Notes: generated by a model from the letters alone, not told the origin. Shown: positions 1-8,526, counted from the first letter of the stretch. The stretch is 48,438 bases of DNA from Rhodospirillaceae bacterium CCH5-H10 (GCA_001557035.1 LSKJ01000047.1:1-48438), one strand, 5' to 3'. Program-made: numbers and translations.

Positions 1-444
1 CGATTGGGGGGCTTTGGCGCCGAGCTGGTTCAGCGCCGGTTCGACCTCGCCTGAGAACTCGGCGGAATAGACGACGAGGGCGCAGCCGGAATCCTCGATC
101 ATGTAGGCGTAGTCGGGCGCGCGCAGCAGCGTGTTGGGAGGTACCGGCACGATACCCGCCTTGATGGCTCCCCAGAAGAGATAGAAGAAGGCAGGGCAGT
201 CCTTCACCACCATGAGCAGCCGGTCGCCGGGCGCCAGCCCGCTTGCGAGGAGCGCATTGCCCGCCCGGCTCACCCGCTCGGCCAGCTCGGCATAGGTCAC
301 CGTTTCCTGCGTCGTCCGGATCGCCGCCTTTGCGCCGCGACCTTCACCGACGTGCCGGTCGATGAAGGGGACGGCCACGTTGAACCGGGCCGGCAGCTCG
401 ACCGCATGGGCGGGGGAGAAGGAGATGCCTGACGGAAGCGCCAT
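1..444 (-). CDS. Acyl-CoA synthetase, benzoate-CoA ligase-like (N-terminal part, cut by window edge)
   Basis: This is the first 148 codons of an AMP-forming acyl-CoA ligase; the rest lies beyond base 1. Reading the minus strand from the ATG at 444-442 gives an uninterrupted frame that begins MALPSGISFSPA. It contains the N-terminal features of the ANL superfamily: a TYAELAERV-type segment, a GLAPGDRLL turn, and an F-WGAIKAGIVPVPPN stretch. The FNVAVPFIDRHV opening resembles benzoate-CoA ligases, which activate aromatic acids with ATP and CoA in the cytoplasm. The ATP P-loop and catalytic lysine would lie in the missing part, so substrate cannot be judged. It diverges from the gene at 559 across a 114-base gap that must hold both promoters. 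Confidence 0.85.
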   Translation of the reverse strand, partial: MALPSGISFSPAHAVELPARFNVAVPFIDRHVGEGRGAKAAIRTTQETVTYAELAERVSRAGNALLASGLAPGDRLLMVVKDCPAFFYLFWGAIKAGIVPVPPNTLLRAPDYAYMIEDSGCALVVYSAEFSGEVEPALNQLGAKAPQS

Positions 445-558
445 TGGGGGGACCCTGAAGGGGTTGATCGAATTCCATCGATACTGATCAGCCGGCCGAC
501 TCGCAACGCCGTGGGCGGGTTCGGCGTTAAGGCAGCCAGATCCCAGGGGCCCACGCCG

Positions 559-1017
559 ATGAACCAAGGTATTGTCTTCGCACTCGCTACCACCGCCCTG
601 GTGGTTGGTGTTGCAGCCGCTCATGTCGTGGCGCCGCTGCCCGATGGCATGCAGCGCGGCGCCGCCAAGGCCGCGACCGGGGCGCAAACCCTGCAGGCTT
701 CTTCCGGCCAGCCTCCTTCGGCTAAACCGGCCCTTGGCGAGACGCGACAGGCGCCGGTGCCACTGCTCATGCGCGAGCGCCCCCCCGTTGCGTTGCCCGT
801 CGTCGAGACGGCCTCGGCGGGTATGCCTGCCCCGCAGGCTCCCGTGGTCGATGCCGAAGAAAGCGGTTTTGCCAGGGGCGCGATTGAAGCGGACGGATAC
901 AAGGCCGTAGGGAAGATTGCGCGCGGTCCCGACGGAACCTGGCGCGCCAGGGCCTTGCGCGGGAAGACGGAGGTCCTCCTGACCGTCGATCGCGAGGGGC
1001 GTGTGTCGGCGGATTGA
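559..1017 (+). CDS. Exported protein with C-terminal PepSY-like segment
   Basis: A 152-residue protein that starts MNQGIVFALATTALVVGVAAAH, a signal peptide or N-terminal anchor. A low-complexity Ala/Pro-rich middle follows, then a C-terminal stretch of about 45 residues of the form EADGYKAV-GKI-DGTWRARAL, ending in a strand with DREGRVS. That pattern is common in PepSY-like periplasmic domains of alphaproteobacteria, so I infer a periplasmic protein of unknown role. A GTG at 511 would extend the frame, but the extension lacks signal-peptide character, so the ATG at 559 is preferred. A strong hairpin terminator lies 125 bases downstream. Confidence 0.65.
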   Translation: MNQGIVFALATTALVVGVAAAHVVAPLPDGMQRGAAKAATGAQTLQASSGQPPSAKPALGETRQAPVPLLMRERPPVALPVVETASAGMPAPQAPVVDAEESGFARGAIEADGYKAVGKIARGPDGTWRARALRGKTEVLLTVDREGRVSAD

Positions 1018-1141
1018 GAAGCCGACCCTCCGTACGCCGCCTTCGGCGATTTTCGACGCAACCGATTGACGGTGTCCACGTTCTACCGATGCAGCCTTTG
1101 GCGGTTCCAGTGACCGTCCCTCTCCCCCGAGGGGCTGCAGG

Positions 1142-1178
1142 AGCCCGTCCTGGTCGCCCAGGACGGGCTTTCCATTTT
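1142..1178 (+). terminator. Rho-independent terminator
   Basis: A perfect 12-bp stem (1142-1153 with 1158-1169) around a 4-base loop is followed by TTCCATTTT. It lies 125 bases after the stop of the gene at 559-1017 and is oriented to end its transcript. Confidence 0.7.
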
Positions 1179-1194
1179 CGCTGGTCGACAAGGT

Positions 1195-1224
1195 AAACGC
1201 CCGCCGATGGTTCGGCGGGCGTTT
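1195..1224 (-). terminator. Hairpin terminator of the OmpA-like gene
   Basis: A 13-bp perfect stem (1195-1207 with 1212-1224) begins with AAA and ends with TTT, so it can act in both directions. It lies 17 bases past the stop of the minus-strand gene 1242-1613 and only 25 bases from the plus-strand terminator, as expected between convergent genes. Confidence 0.65.
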
Positions 1225-1241
1225 GTCGGAAATCGAGCCGG

Positions 1242-1613
1242 CTACTGGAAGCGGATGTTCACCCGGCGCTCGGTCGGATCGGCGACCCCGTCGCCGGTCT
1301 GGACGAGCGGCCTGGTTGGAATGGGCCGGACCGTGATGGCTTCCGCGGGGGCGCCGTGCCGGATGAGTTCCTGTTTCACGGCGTTCGCACGATCGGCCCG
1401 TCCTTCGATCCGAATCGATGCCGAGTTCGCGGCGTCGGCGGCGCTTCGGATGGTCTCCATTGCCGACGCGGGAACATGCGTGTCGCTTGGTCCCATGAAC
1501 ACCATCTGATCCGAGACGGGCGCATTGGGTGCCGATGCGAGGTCCTGACTCATGGCCGTGACTGGCGTCAGGGCGAGACCCGCGAGGACGACGACAGAGC
1601 TGAGCGTTCGCAT
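1242..1613 (-). CDS. Small exported protein with degenerate OmpA-like domain
   Basis: A 123-residue protein with a clear signal peptide (MRTLSSVVVLAGLALTPVTA then MSQ). The mature part has the strand-helix-strand order of a short OmpA/MotB-like domain: a VPASAMETIR helix, a strand with IRIEGRADRANAVKQELIRHG, and a final DPTERRVNIRF. In real OmpA domains the last segment carries the Arg that contacts peptidoglycan (NRRVEI). The usual TDxxG motif in the middle is replaced by GRADR, so peptidoglycan binding is uncertain. Probably periplasmic and monocistronic. The 213 bases upstream to the next gene contain no other gene I can support. Confidence 0.6.
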   Translation of the reverse strand: MRTLSSVVVLAGLALTPVTAMSQDLASAPNAPVSDQMVFMGPSDTHVPASAMETIRSAADAANSASIRIEGRADRANAVKQELIRHGAPAEAITVRPIPTRPLVQTGDGVADPTERRVNIRFQ

Positions 1614-1826
1614 GACTTGTCTCCTTCCGTGTGCCGATAGAACGCAGAAGACACAGTGAATGTTTCGTCTAAAATTCGTGCAACGATCGGCTGTCGGAAG
1701 CGTTCGGTACGGTTGCTGACACGCAGTGCACCAAGAATGAAATTGCGGGACTGACTTGTGCCCGAGGACTTCGTGCGTGTGTGCAAAGCCTGCAGCGTCG
1801 TTCGGCAGGATTTGCTAAAATGGGAC

Positions 1827-2078
1827 ATGGAGATTTTGATCATCGTGGCCGTGTGTACCTTGGGCGGTGCCGCCTGGGGATGGTGGCGGGCCACGCAGAA
1901 CATCGAGAACCCTCCGGACAAGTACGACTTTCCGGGAGGCATGACGCGCCGGGAGCACCTTGGGCAGCTCGCCAAGAAGCATCGGCGGAGAAGGATTCCC
2001 CTTACGATCGGCTCCGGTCTGGCGGCGGGCGCCGCCGCCTTTGTCGCGCTTCTGGCCTTCGCCGTCTTCAAGCGCTGA
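1827..2078 (+). CDS. Small membrane protein, two predicted transmembrane helices
   Basis: An 83-residue protein starting MEILIIVAVCTLGGAAWGWW, the first membrane helix. A polar linker containing DKYDFPGGMTRREHL follows, then a basic KKHRRRR stretch, then a second helix (IGSGLAAGAAAFVALLAFAVF). The positive-inside rule places the linker in the cytoplasm. A longer frame from 1758 is open, but its extra 23 residues look non-coding, so the ATG at 1827 is chosen. I do not recognise the family. The next gene begins 85 bases downstream on the same strand. Confidence 0.55.
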   Translation: MEILIIVAVCTLGGAAWGWWRATQNIENPPDKYDFPGGMTRREHLGQLAKKHRRRRIPLTIGSGLAAGAAAFVALLAFAVFKR

Positions 2079-2162
2079 GGCGACGGAAGGGTCTTCGCCG
2101 GCTTGCTGTTTCGACCTGTGTCGCGCACCATGTGTGGCGATCACAAATGCAAGAGGGTGGCG

Positions 2163-2438
2163 ATGTCGGAAGAGCGAAAGAAAGTTTTCCAGCGCTTTCA
2201 GGAACGCCTGGCGCATCTCGAATCGGGCGCCCTGGCGGGGCCGGCGCACTGGCACGTCTTTCACCTGCACAATGCACTGAAGGCGCTCCCCGACGATCAC
2301 GCCGCTGCCGACCTTCACCTCGACGAGTTCGACCGCGCTGAGCTGGCGAAAGAAATGCCCGAACTCGCCGTCGATCAGGCGCCGAGCGTCGCGGAAATCC
2401 GCAACCGGTTCGACATCCTGGCGGGCGGTACCCTCTAG
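2163..2438 (+). CDS. Hypothetical 91-residue acidic protein
   Basis: The start at 2163 is supported by AGAGGGTGG a few bases upstream. The protein is helical, acidic and His-rich in its middle (GPAHWHVFHLHNALKALPDDH), with no signal peptide or membrane segment. The end reads SVAEIRNRFDILAGGTL. I do not recognise a family and assign no function. It lies between the small membrane protein gene and the HAD hydrolase gene on the same strand and may be co-transcribed with them. Confidence 0.55.
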   Translation: MSEERKKVFQRFQERLAHLESGALAGPAHWHVFHLHNALKALPDDHAAADLHLDEFDRAELAKEMPELAVDQAPSVAEIRNRFDILAGGTL

Positions 2439-2496
2439 CTGCTGGCCTGCGGCTTTACGATCAGGCGCGCGACGGTGTCATGTTAGAAGTCGCCGC

Positions 2497-3294
2497 ATGG
2501 AGCCTCTGAAGAACTGCCCCCGCGAAACCCTGGCCGCCGTGCGCGGCGTACTGACGGACATCGACGACACGGTCTCCACCGAAGGCACTTTGTCCGCCGC
2601 TGCCTATGGCGCCCTGGAAGCCTTGAAGAAGGCCGGCTTGCTGGTCGTGCCGGTGACCGGACGTCCGGCCGGCTGGTGCGACCACATCGCACGCTTCTGG
2701 CCCGTCGATGCAGTGGTGGGCGAAAATGGCGCCTTCTGGATGTGGCATGACCACGGGCAGAAGCGACTGCGCACGCGCTTCATCCAGTCCGACACCCAGC
2801 GCGCCGAGGGCAGGGCCAGGCTGGAGCGGGTGCGGGAGGACGTCCTGCGGGAGGTGCCGGGTGCCGGTATCGCGTCCGACCAGCCATATCGCGTGGCCGA
2901 CCTCGCCGTGGATTTTCGCGAAGACGTGCCGCCGCTGTCGCCCGCCGACATCCAGCGCATCGTGGAGATCTTCGAGCGCCACGGTGCCCACGCCAAGGTG
3001 AGTTCGATCCACGTCAACGGCTGGTTCGGCGACTACGACAAGCTGACGACCAGCCGCGCGATGATGCAGGAACTGTTCGGCATCGACCTGACGGCCGAGC
3101 GCGGGAATTACGTGTTCGCGGGCGATTCGCCCAACGACGCCCCGATGTTCGGCTGGTTTCCCAACGCCGTCGGCGTGGCCAACGTCGCCGACTTCGCGAA
3201 CCGTCTGCAGCACCGACCGCGCTGGATCACCGTGGGCCGATCGGGCGCGGGTTTCGTCGAACTTGCCGAGGCGCTGCTCGCGGCGCGGCGGTAG
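2497..3294 (+). CDS. HAD superfamily (subfamily IIB) hydrolase
   Basis: A 265-residue cytoplasmic phosphatase of the Cof/sucrose-phosphatase type. Motif I is DIDDT at residues 21-25 (nucleophile D21, acid/base D23). Motif II is in VTGRPAGW near 56-61. The GDSPNDAPMF segment near residue 209 carries the metal-binding aspartates of motif IV. The cap region between them fits HAD-IIB, which includes mannosyl-3-phosphoglycerate and sucrose-6-phosphate phosphatases. Substrate cannot be told from sequence. The stop codon at 3292-3294 abuts the stop of the convergent gene at 3295 with no spacer. Confidence 0.85.
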   Translation: MEPLKNCPRETLAAVRGVLTDIDDTVSTEGTLSAAAYGALEALKKAGLLVVPVTGRPAGWCDHIARFWPVDAVVGENGAFWMWHDHGQKRLRTRFIQSDTQRAEGRARLERVREDVLREVPGAGIASDQPYRVADLAVDFREDVPPLSPADIQRIVEIFERHGAHAKVSSIHVNGWFGDYDKLTTSRAMMQELFGIDLTAERGNYVFAGDSPNDAPMFGWFPNAVGVANVADFANRLQHRPRWITVGRSGAGFVELAEALLAARR

Positions 3295-3933
3295 TCAGCG
3301 CGCCACGGGCGGGGGCGGGCCGATCAGCAGGGACCCGTAGTGGGCGACGCTGTCGCCCTGGCTCCACACGCCGATGGCGCCGGGCTGGACCAGCGTTCGA
3401 TCGCTGATGCCGAACAGCGGCGTGCCGTCGAGCGCGACCTCGATGCGGTCGTTGGCGGCGATGACGCGCAGCGAATGCCATTTGCCGAGTTGGACCGGGG
3501 CTTCCTTGGTGCCGAGCTGGCTTCGCTTGCCCTTGTCCATTCGGTAGAGGCGCACCGAGTTGTCCCGGGCGTTCACCCGCACGACGTAGTAGTCGCTGGC
3601 GCTCTGCGCCCGGAACATGAAACCGGCCACCTGGTCGCGGGAACCCGAGATGATCTTGAAGCGCAGCGTCGCGTCGAAGTCGCGTCCCTGCATCTGTTCG
3701 GAAATGCACAGCGGGAAGCGCTGGTCCGTGGCATCCGGCTCTTTCTCCACCAGAGCCCAGCCGTCCGGTCCGTCGGGGTCGGCGACCGAACGCCAGTCGG
3801 CGGGGCGGCCGATGCCCGTCTTGCCCTGGGTGCAGGCGACGCGACCGTCCGGTGTCGTCAGCGGCACGACGAGTTGCGCCGAGGCCGGCAGGGTGGCGAA
3901 CAGGAGGGGCAGCGCGAGAAACAGGGAACGCAT
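3295..3933 (-). CDS. Secreted concanavalin-like (LamG/DUF1080-type) protein
   Basis: A 212-residue protein with a signal peptide (MRSLFLALPLLFATLPASA then Q). The rest is beta-rich and carries hallmarks of the DUF1080/3-keto-disaccharide hydrolase jelly roll: FDATLRFKI, an AGFMFRAQSASDYYVVRV segment, then GKWHSLRVIAANDRIEVALDG and GAIGVWSQGDSVAHY. Related proteins bind or cleave glycans outside the cytoplasm. No catalytic residues can be assigned, so a binding role is equally possible. It ends flush against the HAD gene and diverges from the FAH gene. Confidence 0.7.
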   Translation of the reverse strand: MRSLFLALPLLFATLPASAQLVVPLTTPDGRVACTQGKTGIGRPADWRSVADPDGPDGWALVEKEPDATDQRFPLCISEQMQGRDFDATLRFKIISGSRDQVAGFMFRAQSASDYYVVRVNARDNSVRLYRMDKGKRSQLGTKEAPVQLGKWHSLRVIAANDRIEVALDGTPLFGISDRTLVQPGAIGVWSQGDSVAHYGSLLIGPPPPVAR

Positions 3934-4035
3934 GGGCGCAGACTAGCAAAAAATCGCGCGCGCTTGACCGAAGATGCGGGAGGGAGGAGTTTACGCCCGG
4001 CCATATTTCGGACGAATTTTTCACGGGGGAAACAC

Positions 4036-4908
4036 ATGCGTCTTTGCACCATCCTGAGCGGCGGCAAGCCGGCCGTCGGCGTCAAGCTGGGCGACGGCAA
4101 GATCGTCGATCTCAGCAAGCAGATGCCGCGCGGGCCGAAGTCCGTCGTCGAGATCCTGGCGGGCGGCAAGAAGCTGCAGCAGGCGGTGCTGAAGGCCTGC
4201 GCCAAGCCCAAGGCCGGCGCCACGGTGTCGGAGAAGTCGGCGAAGTACCTGACGCCGATTCCCGCGCCGGGCAAGATCCTCTGCATCGGCCTTAACTATC
4301 GCAAGCACGCGGAAGAGACCGGCAGCCCGATCCCGACTTACCCGGTCGTGTTCACCCGCTTCAACAACACGCTGGTCCCGCACAACGGCAAGATGCTGTC
4401 GACCACCCACTCGAAGGAATTCGACTGGGAGGCCGAGCTCACCATCGTCATCGGCAAGAAGTGCCGCAACGTGCCGAAGGAGAAGGCGCTTTCCGTGATC
4501 GCCGGCTATGCCTGCTTCAACGACGGCTCGATCCGCGACTGGCAGCGCAAGTCGGGCGGCCAGTTCACGCTGGGCAAGAACTTCGACGGCACCGGCGGCT
4601 TCGGCCCCGACATCGTGACGGCGGACGAACTGCCCAAGGGCGCCGCGCCGCTGCGCATCTCGACCCGCGTCAACGGCGTCACCATGCAGGACAGCAACAC
4701 CGACGACCTGATCTTCGACGTTCCGACGCTGGTGCACGAACTCAGCAAGTGCATGACCCTCGATCCGGGCGACATCATCATCACCGGCACGCCGTCGGGC
4801 GTGGCGATGGCCCGCAAGCCGCAGCCCTGGCTGAAGCCGGGCGACGTCTGCGAAGTCGAGATCGAGGGCATCGGCACCCTGCGCAACACGATCGCCCAGG
4901 GCGGCTGA
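4036..4908 (+). CDS. Fumarylacetoacetate hydrolase (FAH) family protein
   Basis: A 290-residue cytoplasmic enzyme of the FAH superfamily. The core motif GLNYRKHAEETG is near residue 88, followed by the metal-site segment DWEAELTIVIGKK (two acidic ligands) and a later DGSIRDWQRK aspartate. The C-terminal TPSGVAMARKP and LKPGDVCEVEIEGIGTLRN are typical. Members hydrolyse or decarboxylate acylpyruvates and 2-keto-enoic acids in aromatic catabolism. The ATG at 4036 follows a purine-rich CGGGGGAAAC site. An in-frame extension from 3340 runs antisense to the neighbouring gene and is rejected. A terminator lies 27 bases after the stop. Confidence 0.9.
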   Translation: MRLCTILSGGKPAVGVKLGDGKIVDLSKQMPRGPKSVVEILAGGKKLQQAVLKACAKPKAGATVSEKSAKYLTPIPAPGKILCIGLNYRKHAEETGSPIPTYPVVFTRFNNTLVPHNGKMLSTTHSKEFDWEAELTIVIGKKCRNVPKEKALSVIAGYACFNDGSIRDWQRKSGGQFTLGKNFDGTGGFGPDIVTADELPKGAAPLRISTRVNGVTMQDSNTDDLIFDVPTLVHELSKCMTLDPGDIIITGTPSGVAMARKPQPWLKPGDVCEVEIEGIGTLRNTIAQGG

Positions 4909-4934
4909 TCGCCCCCCCCGAACACGGGTTCGAC

Positions 4935-4971
4935 AAACGGCGGCTCCGCAAGGGGCCGCCGTTTTGCTTTT
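4935..4971 (+). terminator. Rho-independent terminator after the FAH gene
   Basis: A 10-bp stem (4935-4944 with 4955-4964) is followed by TTGCTTTT. The stem starts with AAA, so it could also serve the convergent TetR gene, whose stop is at 4976. Confidence 0.75.
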
Positions 4972-4975
4972 GCGG

Positions 4976-5629
4976 TTAGCGCCGCGGCAGCTTGTCGAGG
5001 CCGCCCAGCATCAGGTGCGTGGCGAACTCCGCGGCGGCGGCGGGGTCGACCGGGTCGCGGGCGACCATGACCATCGAGATCTCGAAGGCGATGCCCGACA
5101 TGGACGCGCTGAGGTAGGAGACGTCGACATTGGGCAGGAGGCCCTGGGAGATGGCCGACCGGATGTCGTCGTTCAGCGCCTTGGCGAGCGCCCGCACGTC
5201 GGGCTTGTCGAGCAGGGTGCGCACGGCGGTGAAGCTCGACCGGGCCAGCGCCAGAAGCTCCGGATCCTCGGCCAGGAAGTTGAAGTAGGCGGCATAGTGC
5301 AGGCGCACGAACTCCTCGGTCGACGTCGCCTTGGCGCGGCCATCGCGATGGCGCTGCAGCAGCACGCCGGTCAGCTCGCCGACGACGGCCTCGAAGATCT
5401 CGTCCTTGTCCTTGAAGTAGTTGTAGAAGGTGCCCGAGGCGAGATCGGTGCGGCGCACGATGTCGCGTACGCTGGCCGCGCCGTAGCCCATCTCGGCGAA
5501 CACCGCGCGCGCGGCCTTCAGGAGCGCGATGCGGTTCTCCGCTTTGTTCTGCTCGCGGCGGCCGGCGCGTTCGCCGCGCGGCTCCGCATGGGTCGTTCCG
5601 TCGCCAGCCATGTCCCGACGCTCCGTCAT
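4976..5629 (-). CDS. TetR family transcriptional regulator
   Basis: A 217-residue repressor. The N-terminal DNA-binding domain lies at about residues 31-78: ALLKAARAVFAEMGYGAASV, then the recognition-helix region DIVRRTDLASGTFYNYFKDKDEIF, a near-canonical TetR signature. The C-terminal two thirds is an all-helical ligand-binding domain. Its start overlaps the stop of the upstream esterase gene in an ATGA arrangement (5626-5629), implying translational coupling, so regulator and esterase form one operon. It probably controls its own operon in response to a hydrophobic or ester-type ligand; no operator is obvious. An alternative start at codon 7 exists. Confidence 0.9.
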   Translation of the reverse strand: MTERRDMAGDGTTHAEPRGERAGRREQNKAENRIALLKAARAVFAEMGYGAASVRDIVRRTDLASGTFYNYFKDKDEIFEAVVGELTGVLLQRHRDGRAKATSTEEFVRLHYAAYFNFLAEDPELLALARSSFTAVRTLLDKPDVRALAKALNDDIRSAISQGLLPNVDVSYLSASMSGIAFEISMVMVARDPVDPAAAAEFATHLMLGGLDKLPRR

Positions 5630-6687
5630 CTTCCAAGCTGCGCCAGTTCGTGACGCACGCCAGCCACCATGTCGTCCATCGCCCGGGCCGCCGCGTGGAC
5701 GGCCCCCCTCATGCCGATGAATCCGTGTATGAGCGTCTCGAACTCGCGGTGGATCGTCTTGACCCCGGCGGCCTGCAGGCGCCCGGCATAGGCCTGTCCC
5801 TCGTCGCGCAGCGGATCGAAGCCCGCGGTGAAGATCAGGGCCGGCGCCACGCCCGAGAGATCGGGCGCGCGCAACGGCGAGGCCCGCGGATCACCGATCT
5901 CGCTGTCGTCGTTCAGATAGTGCGTGCGGAACCACGTCATGTCGGCCTTGGTGAGCAGGAAGCCGTCTCCGCAGCTCTGGTGGGATGCCGTGTCGCCCGC
6001 CATGTCGGTGGCGGGATAGATCAGCCATTGCAGGCAGGGGCGGTGCGTCTCATGGCGCATCTCCTGGGCGACCACGGCGGCCAATGCGCCACCGGCCGAG
6101 TCGCCCGCGACGACGATGCGATCGGGATCGAGGCCGAGCGAGACCGCTTCGTCCGCCAGCCAGCGACAGGAGGCGACGGCATCGTCGACCGCGGCTGGGA
6201 ACTTGTGTTCGGGCGCCAGTCGATAGTCGACCGAGACGACGGCGCAGCCCGAGCGCGCGCAAAAATAGCGGCAGGCGAGATCGTAGCCCTCGAGGCTGCC
6301 GATGACCCAGCCGCCGCCGTGGAAATACAGGATGGTCGGCAGCAGGCGCGCCACGCTGCCGGCCGGCCGGTAGATGCGGACGCGCATTGCGCCGGCGGGG
6401 CCGGGCAGGGTGCGGTCGAGGATGGAACTGACGGGCGCGGGCTTGCCGCCCAGCATCTGCATGAAGGCGTCGAAGTCCTCGCGCGCGTCCGCGACGCTCA
6501 TCGTGTGCACGGCAGGCTGGCTGCCATAGGCCAGGAGCTTCAGGAACCACTGGGTGCGACCGTCCAGGGTGCGGCCGTCCACGCCGACCGGCGGTCCGGC
6601 CAGGATGTTGACCCAGGAAATCGGCATGCGCAGCGCCAGGTTGGCGACCTTGCCCTGCAGCTCCCGCGCGATCTCCTTCATCGACAT
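5626..6687 (-). CDS. Alpha/beta hydrolase, hormone-sensitive lipase-type esterase
   Basis: A 353-residue serine esterase of bacterial family IV. The oxyanion motif HGGGW is at residues 123-127. The nucleophile is S197 in GDSAGG, the acid is D291 in GFDPLRDEG, and the base is H321 in LIHGF. The N-terminal 90 residues form the usual cap. There is no signal peptide, so it is cytoplasmic. It is first in a two-gene unit with the TetR gene (4-base overlap) and diverges from the adenylate cyclase gene. Start codons at residue 1 and residue 3 (both Met) are both plausible. Substrates are probably short-chain esters. Confidence 0.88.
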   Translation of the reverse strand: MSMKEIARELQGKVANLALRMPISWVNILAGPPVGVDGRTLDGRTQWFLKLLAYGSQPAVHTMSVADAREDFDAFMQMLGGKPAPVSSILDRTLPGPAGAMRVRIYRPAGSVARLLPTILYFHGGGWVIGSLEGYDLACRYFCARSGCAVVSVDYRLAPEHKFPAAVDDAVASCRWLADEAVSLGLDPDRIVVAGDSAGGALAAVVAQEMRHETHRPCLQWLIYPATDMAGDTASHQSCGDGFLLTKADMTWFRTHYLNDDSEIGDPRASPLRAPDLSGVAPALIFTAGFDPLRDEGQAYAGRLQAAGVKTIHREFETLIHGFIGMRGAVHAAARAMDDMVAGVRHELAQLGR

Positions 6688-6752
6688 GGTCCAGTACCTA
6701 CCACCGCCCCGGGCCGTTGTGGAGCCCGCCGGGTCTGGCTAGTTTGCGCGCG

Positions 6753-8036
6753 ATGCCTGCCGCGGCGCCCGACTTCTTTTCCGATGCGCTCCGCCGCGAG
6801 ATCATCCGCAGCGAGCGGGACCGCATGCGCGCGCTGGCGATCATTCTCGCAGCGCTGCTGGCCCTGTCGTTGGGCGTCGTCAACCTCTTCCCGTCCTATA
6901 CGTCCCGCATCTTCGCGCGAGACGTGCCCGGCTGGCTTCCGTTCGTCGGCATCGGCCCCTTCCTGCTGTACGAGCTGGGTTCGCTCACGTTCCTGGGATT
7001 CCGCGCATCAAGAGGCCAGGATTTCCCGCAGATCGCGCGCTTCGGCAACGCCTTCATCGAGACGTCCCTGCCGGCGGCCATCATCATCACGCTGAGCCAC
7101 TACATGGACCCGCTGCTGGTCTTCAGCTTCTGGCCGCCGCTGCTCTATTTCATCTTCATCCTGCTATCGACCCTGCGGCTGGATTTCTGGCTGTCGGTCT
7201 GGACGGGCGGCGTCGCAGGCGTGCAGCAGATGGTGCTGGTCCTCTGGCTGCTGCCGATCGAACCCTGGGGCAGCATCCCGCAGGAAACGCTGCTGTTCCA
7301 CTTCAGCCGCACGCTCGTCCTGTTCACCAGCGGCCTGGTTGCAGGGTTTGTCGCCAACAGCCTGCGCACCCAGTTCGAGCATTCCGTGCGGGCCGTGGCG
7401 GCCCGTGACCGGGTCACCAATCTGTTTGGCCAGCACGTCTCGCCGGCGGTCGTCGACCGGCTGCTGGCCACGCAGAGCGAGCCCCCGAGCGAGATCCGGA
7501 CCGTCTGCGTGCTGTTCCTCGACATCAGGGGCTTCACGGCGATGACCCGACGGCGCTCGGCCGAGGAGACGGTGGCCCTGCTCAACGCCTTCTTCGCGCG
7601 AATGATCGACGTCGTGGACCGCAACAACGGCATCATCAACAAGTTCCTCGGCGACGGCTTTCTGGCATTGTTCGGGGCGCCGCTCGCCGATCCCGGGGCG
7701 GCCCGGAACGCGCTGGCGGCGGCGCACGCGATGATCGACACGGTCGGGGAATGGAATGCCACGCATCCCGGTTGGGCGCTGCGCGTCGGCATCGGCATCC
7801 ATCTCGGTGAGGCGGTGACCGGCACGGTGGGCTCGCCGCAGCGCAAGGAATACACGGTGATCGGCGACACGGTGAACCTGGCGGCCCGGCTGGAGCAGCT
7901 TACCAAGGAAATGGGGGCTCAGCTCCTGGTCTCGCAGTCGGTGCTCGATGCAACCTCGCGTGACGGGGCCGTCGATCTCGGTCCCGTCGAGATCCGTGGC
8001 TACGAGGAAAAGGTGCGCGTATGGCGGATGGCCTGA
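6753..8036 (+). CDS. Membrane-bound class III adenylate cyclase
   Basis: A 427-residue protein making cAMP from ATP. Residues 25-200 hold about six hydrophobic segments forming an integral-membrane sensor region. A short linker with an FGQHVSPAVVDRLL motif leads to the cyclase homology domain from about residue 248. Metal-binding aspartates are D257 (FLDIRGFT) and D301 (FLGDGFLALFG). K297 and D372 (VIGDTVNLAARL) are the adenine-selecting pair, and N375 and R379 are the transition-state residues. All catalytic residues are present, so it should be an active adenylate cyclase working as a homodimer. A TTG 36 bases upstream could extend it. It overlaps the next gene by 16 bases. Confidence 0.9.
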   Translation: MPAAAPDFFSDALRREIIRSERDRMRALAIILAALLALSLGVVNLFPSYTSRIFARDVPGWLPFVGIGPFLLYELGSLTFLGFRASRGQDFPQIARFGNAFIETSLPAAIIITLSHYMDPLLVFSFWPPLLYFIFILLSTLRLDFWLSVWTGGVAGVQQMVLVLWLLPIEPWGSIPQETLLFHFSRTLVLFTSGLVAGFVANSLRTQFEHSVRAVAARDRVTNLFGQHVSPAVVDRLLATQSEPPSEIRTVCVLFLDIRGFTAMTRRRSAEETVALLNAFFARMIDVVDRNNGIINKFLGDGFLALFGAPLADPGAARNALAAAHAMIDTVGEWNATHPGWALRVGIGIHLGEAVTGTVGSPQRKEYTVIGDTVNLAARLEQLTKEMGAQLLVSQSVLDATSRDGAVDLGPVEIRGYEEKVRVWRMA

Positions 8037-8497
8037 CCTGGTACTTCGCCTACGGCTCCAACATGGATGCCGCGCGCCTGTTCGATCAGCGCCTGGCACC
8101 GAAGGGCGTGCCGCGCGGCGAACGTGTCGCCGGCCGGCTCGACGGCTGGAGGCTCGCCTTCGACAAGCCCTCGCGGCTGCTGAAAGGCGGTGCCGCCGCC
8201 AGCATCGTGCCGGACACGGCCGGCGTGGTGCACGGAACGTTGAACGCGCTGCCGGATTCCGGCTTCGAGGTGCTCGATATCTACGAGGGCGTCGCCGCCG
8301 GTCACTATGAACGCCGAACGATCCGAGTCGTGCGCTCCGACAGCGGCGAGGAGGTCGATGCGATCGTCTATGTCGGGCTGATCCGGCGCGAGGGCCTCAA
8401 GCCGCCCCGTGCCTATCTCGACTGCCTGCTGGCCGGGCGGGATCTTCTTCCGCCCGACTATCTCGACCGGCTATCGCGAACGCCGACGGTCGACTGA
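8021..8497 (+). CDS. Gamma-glutamylcyclotransferase (AIG2-like) family protein
   Basis: A 158-residue protein of the GGCT fold. The substrate-binding signature YGSN is at residues 11-14 and the catalytic glutamate is E89 in LDIYEG. Other features are GWRLAFDKPS and the closing RAYLDCLLAGRD, common in bacterial members. Such enzymes release 5-oxoproline from gamma-glutamyl dipeptides or related amines. The ATG lies inside the last codons of the adenylate cyclase gene, so the two are translated from one mRNA and probably coupled. Whether the cyclase and this activity are functionally linked is unknown. Confidence 0.85.
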   Translation: MADGLTWYFAYGSNMDAARLFDQRLAPKGVPRGERVAGRLDGWRLAFDKPSRLLKGGAAASIVPDTAGVVHGTLNALPDSGFEVLDIYEGVAAGHYERRTIRVVRSDSGEEVDAIVYVGLIRREGLKPPRAYLDCLLAGRDLLPPDYLDRLSRTPTVD

Positions 8498-8526
8498 GGA
8501 TCGAAGCGGCGCGTTCCGCTCGCAGG

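Noticed and set aside
1014..1196. Short plus-strand frame of 60 codons after the PepSY-like gene
   Set aside because: It runs through the terminator hairpin at 1142-1169 and has no ribosome-binding site or recognisable sequence.
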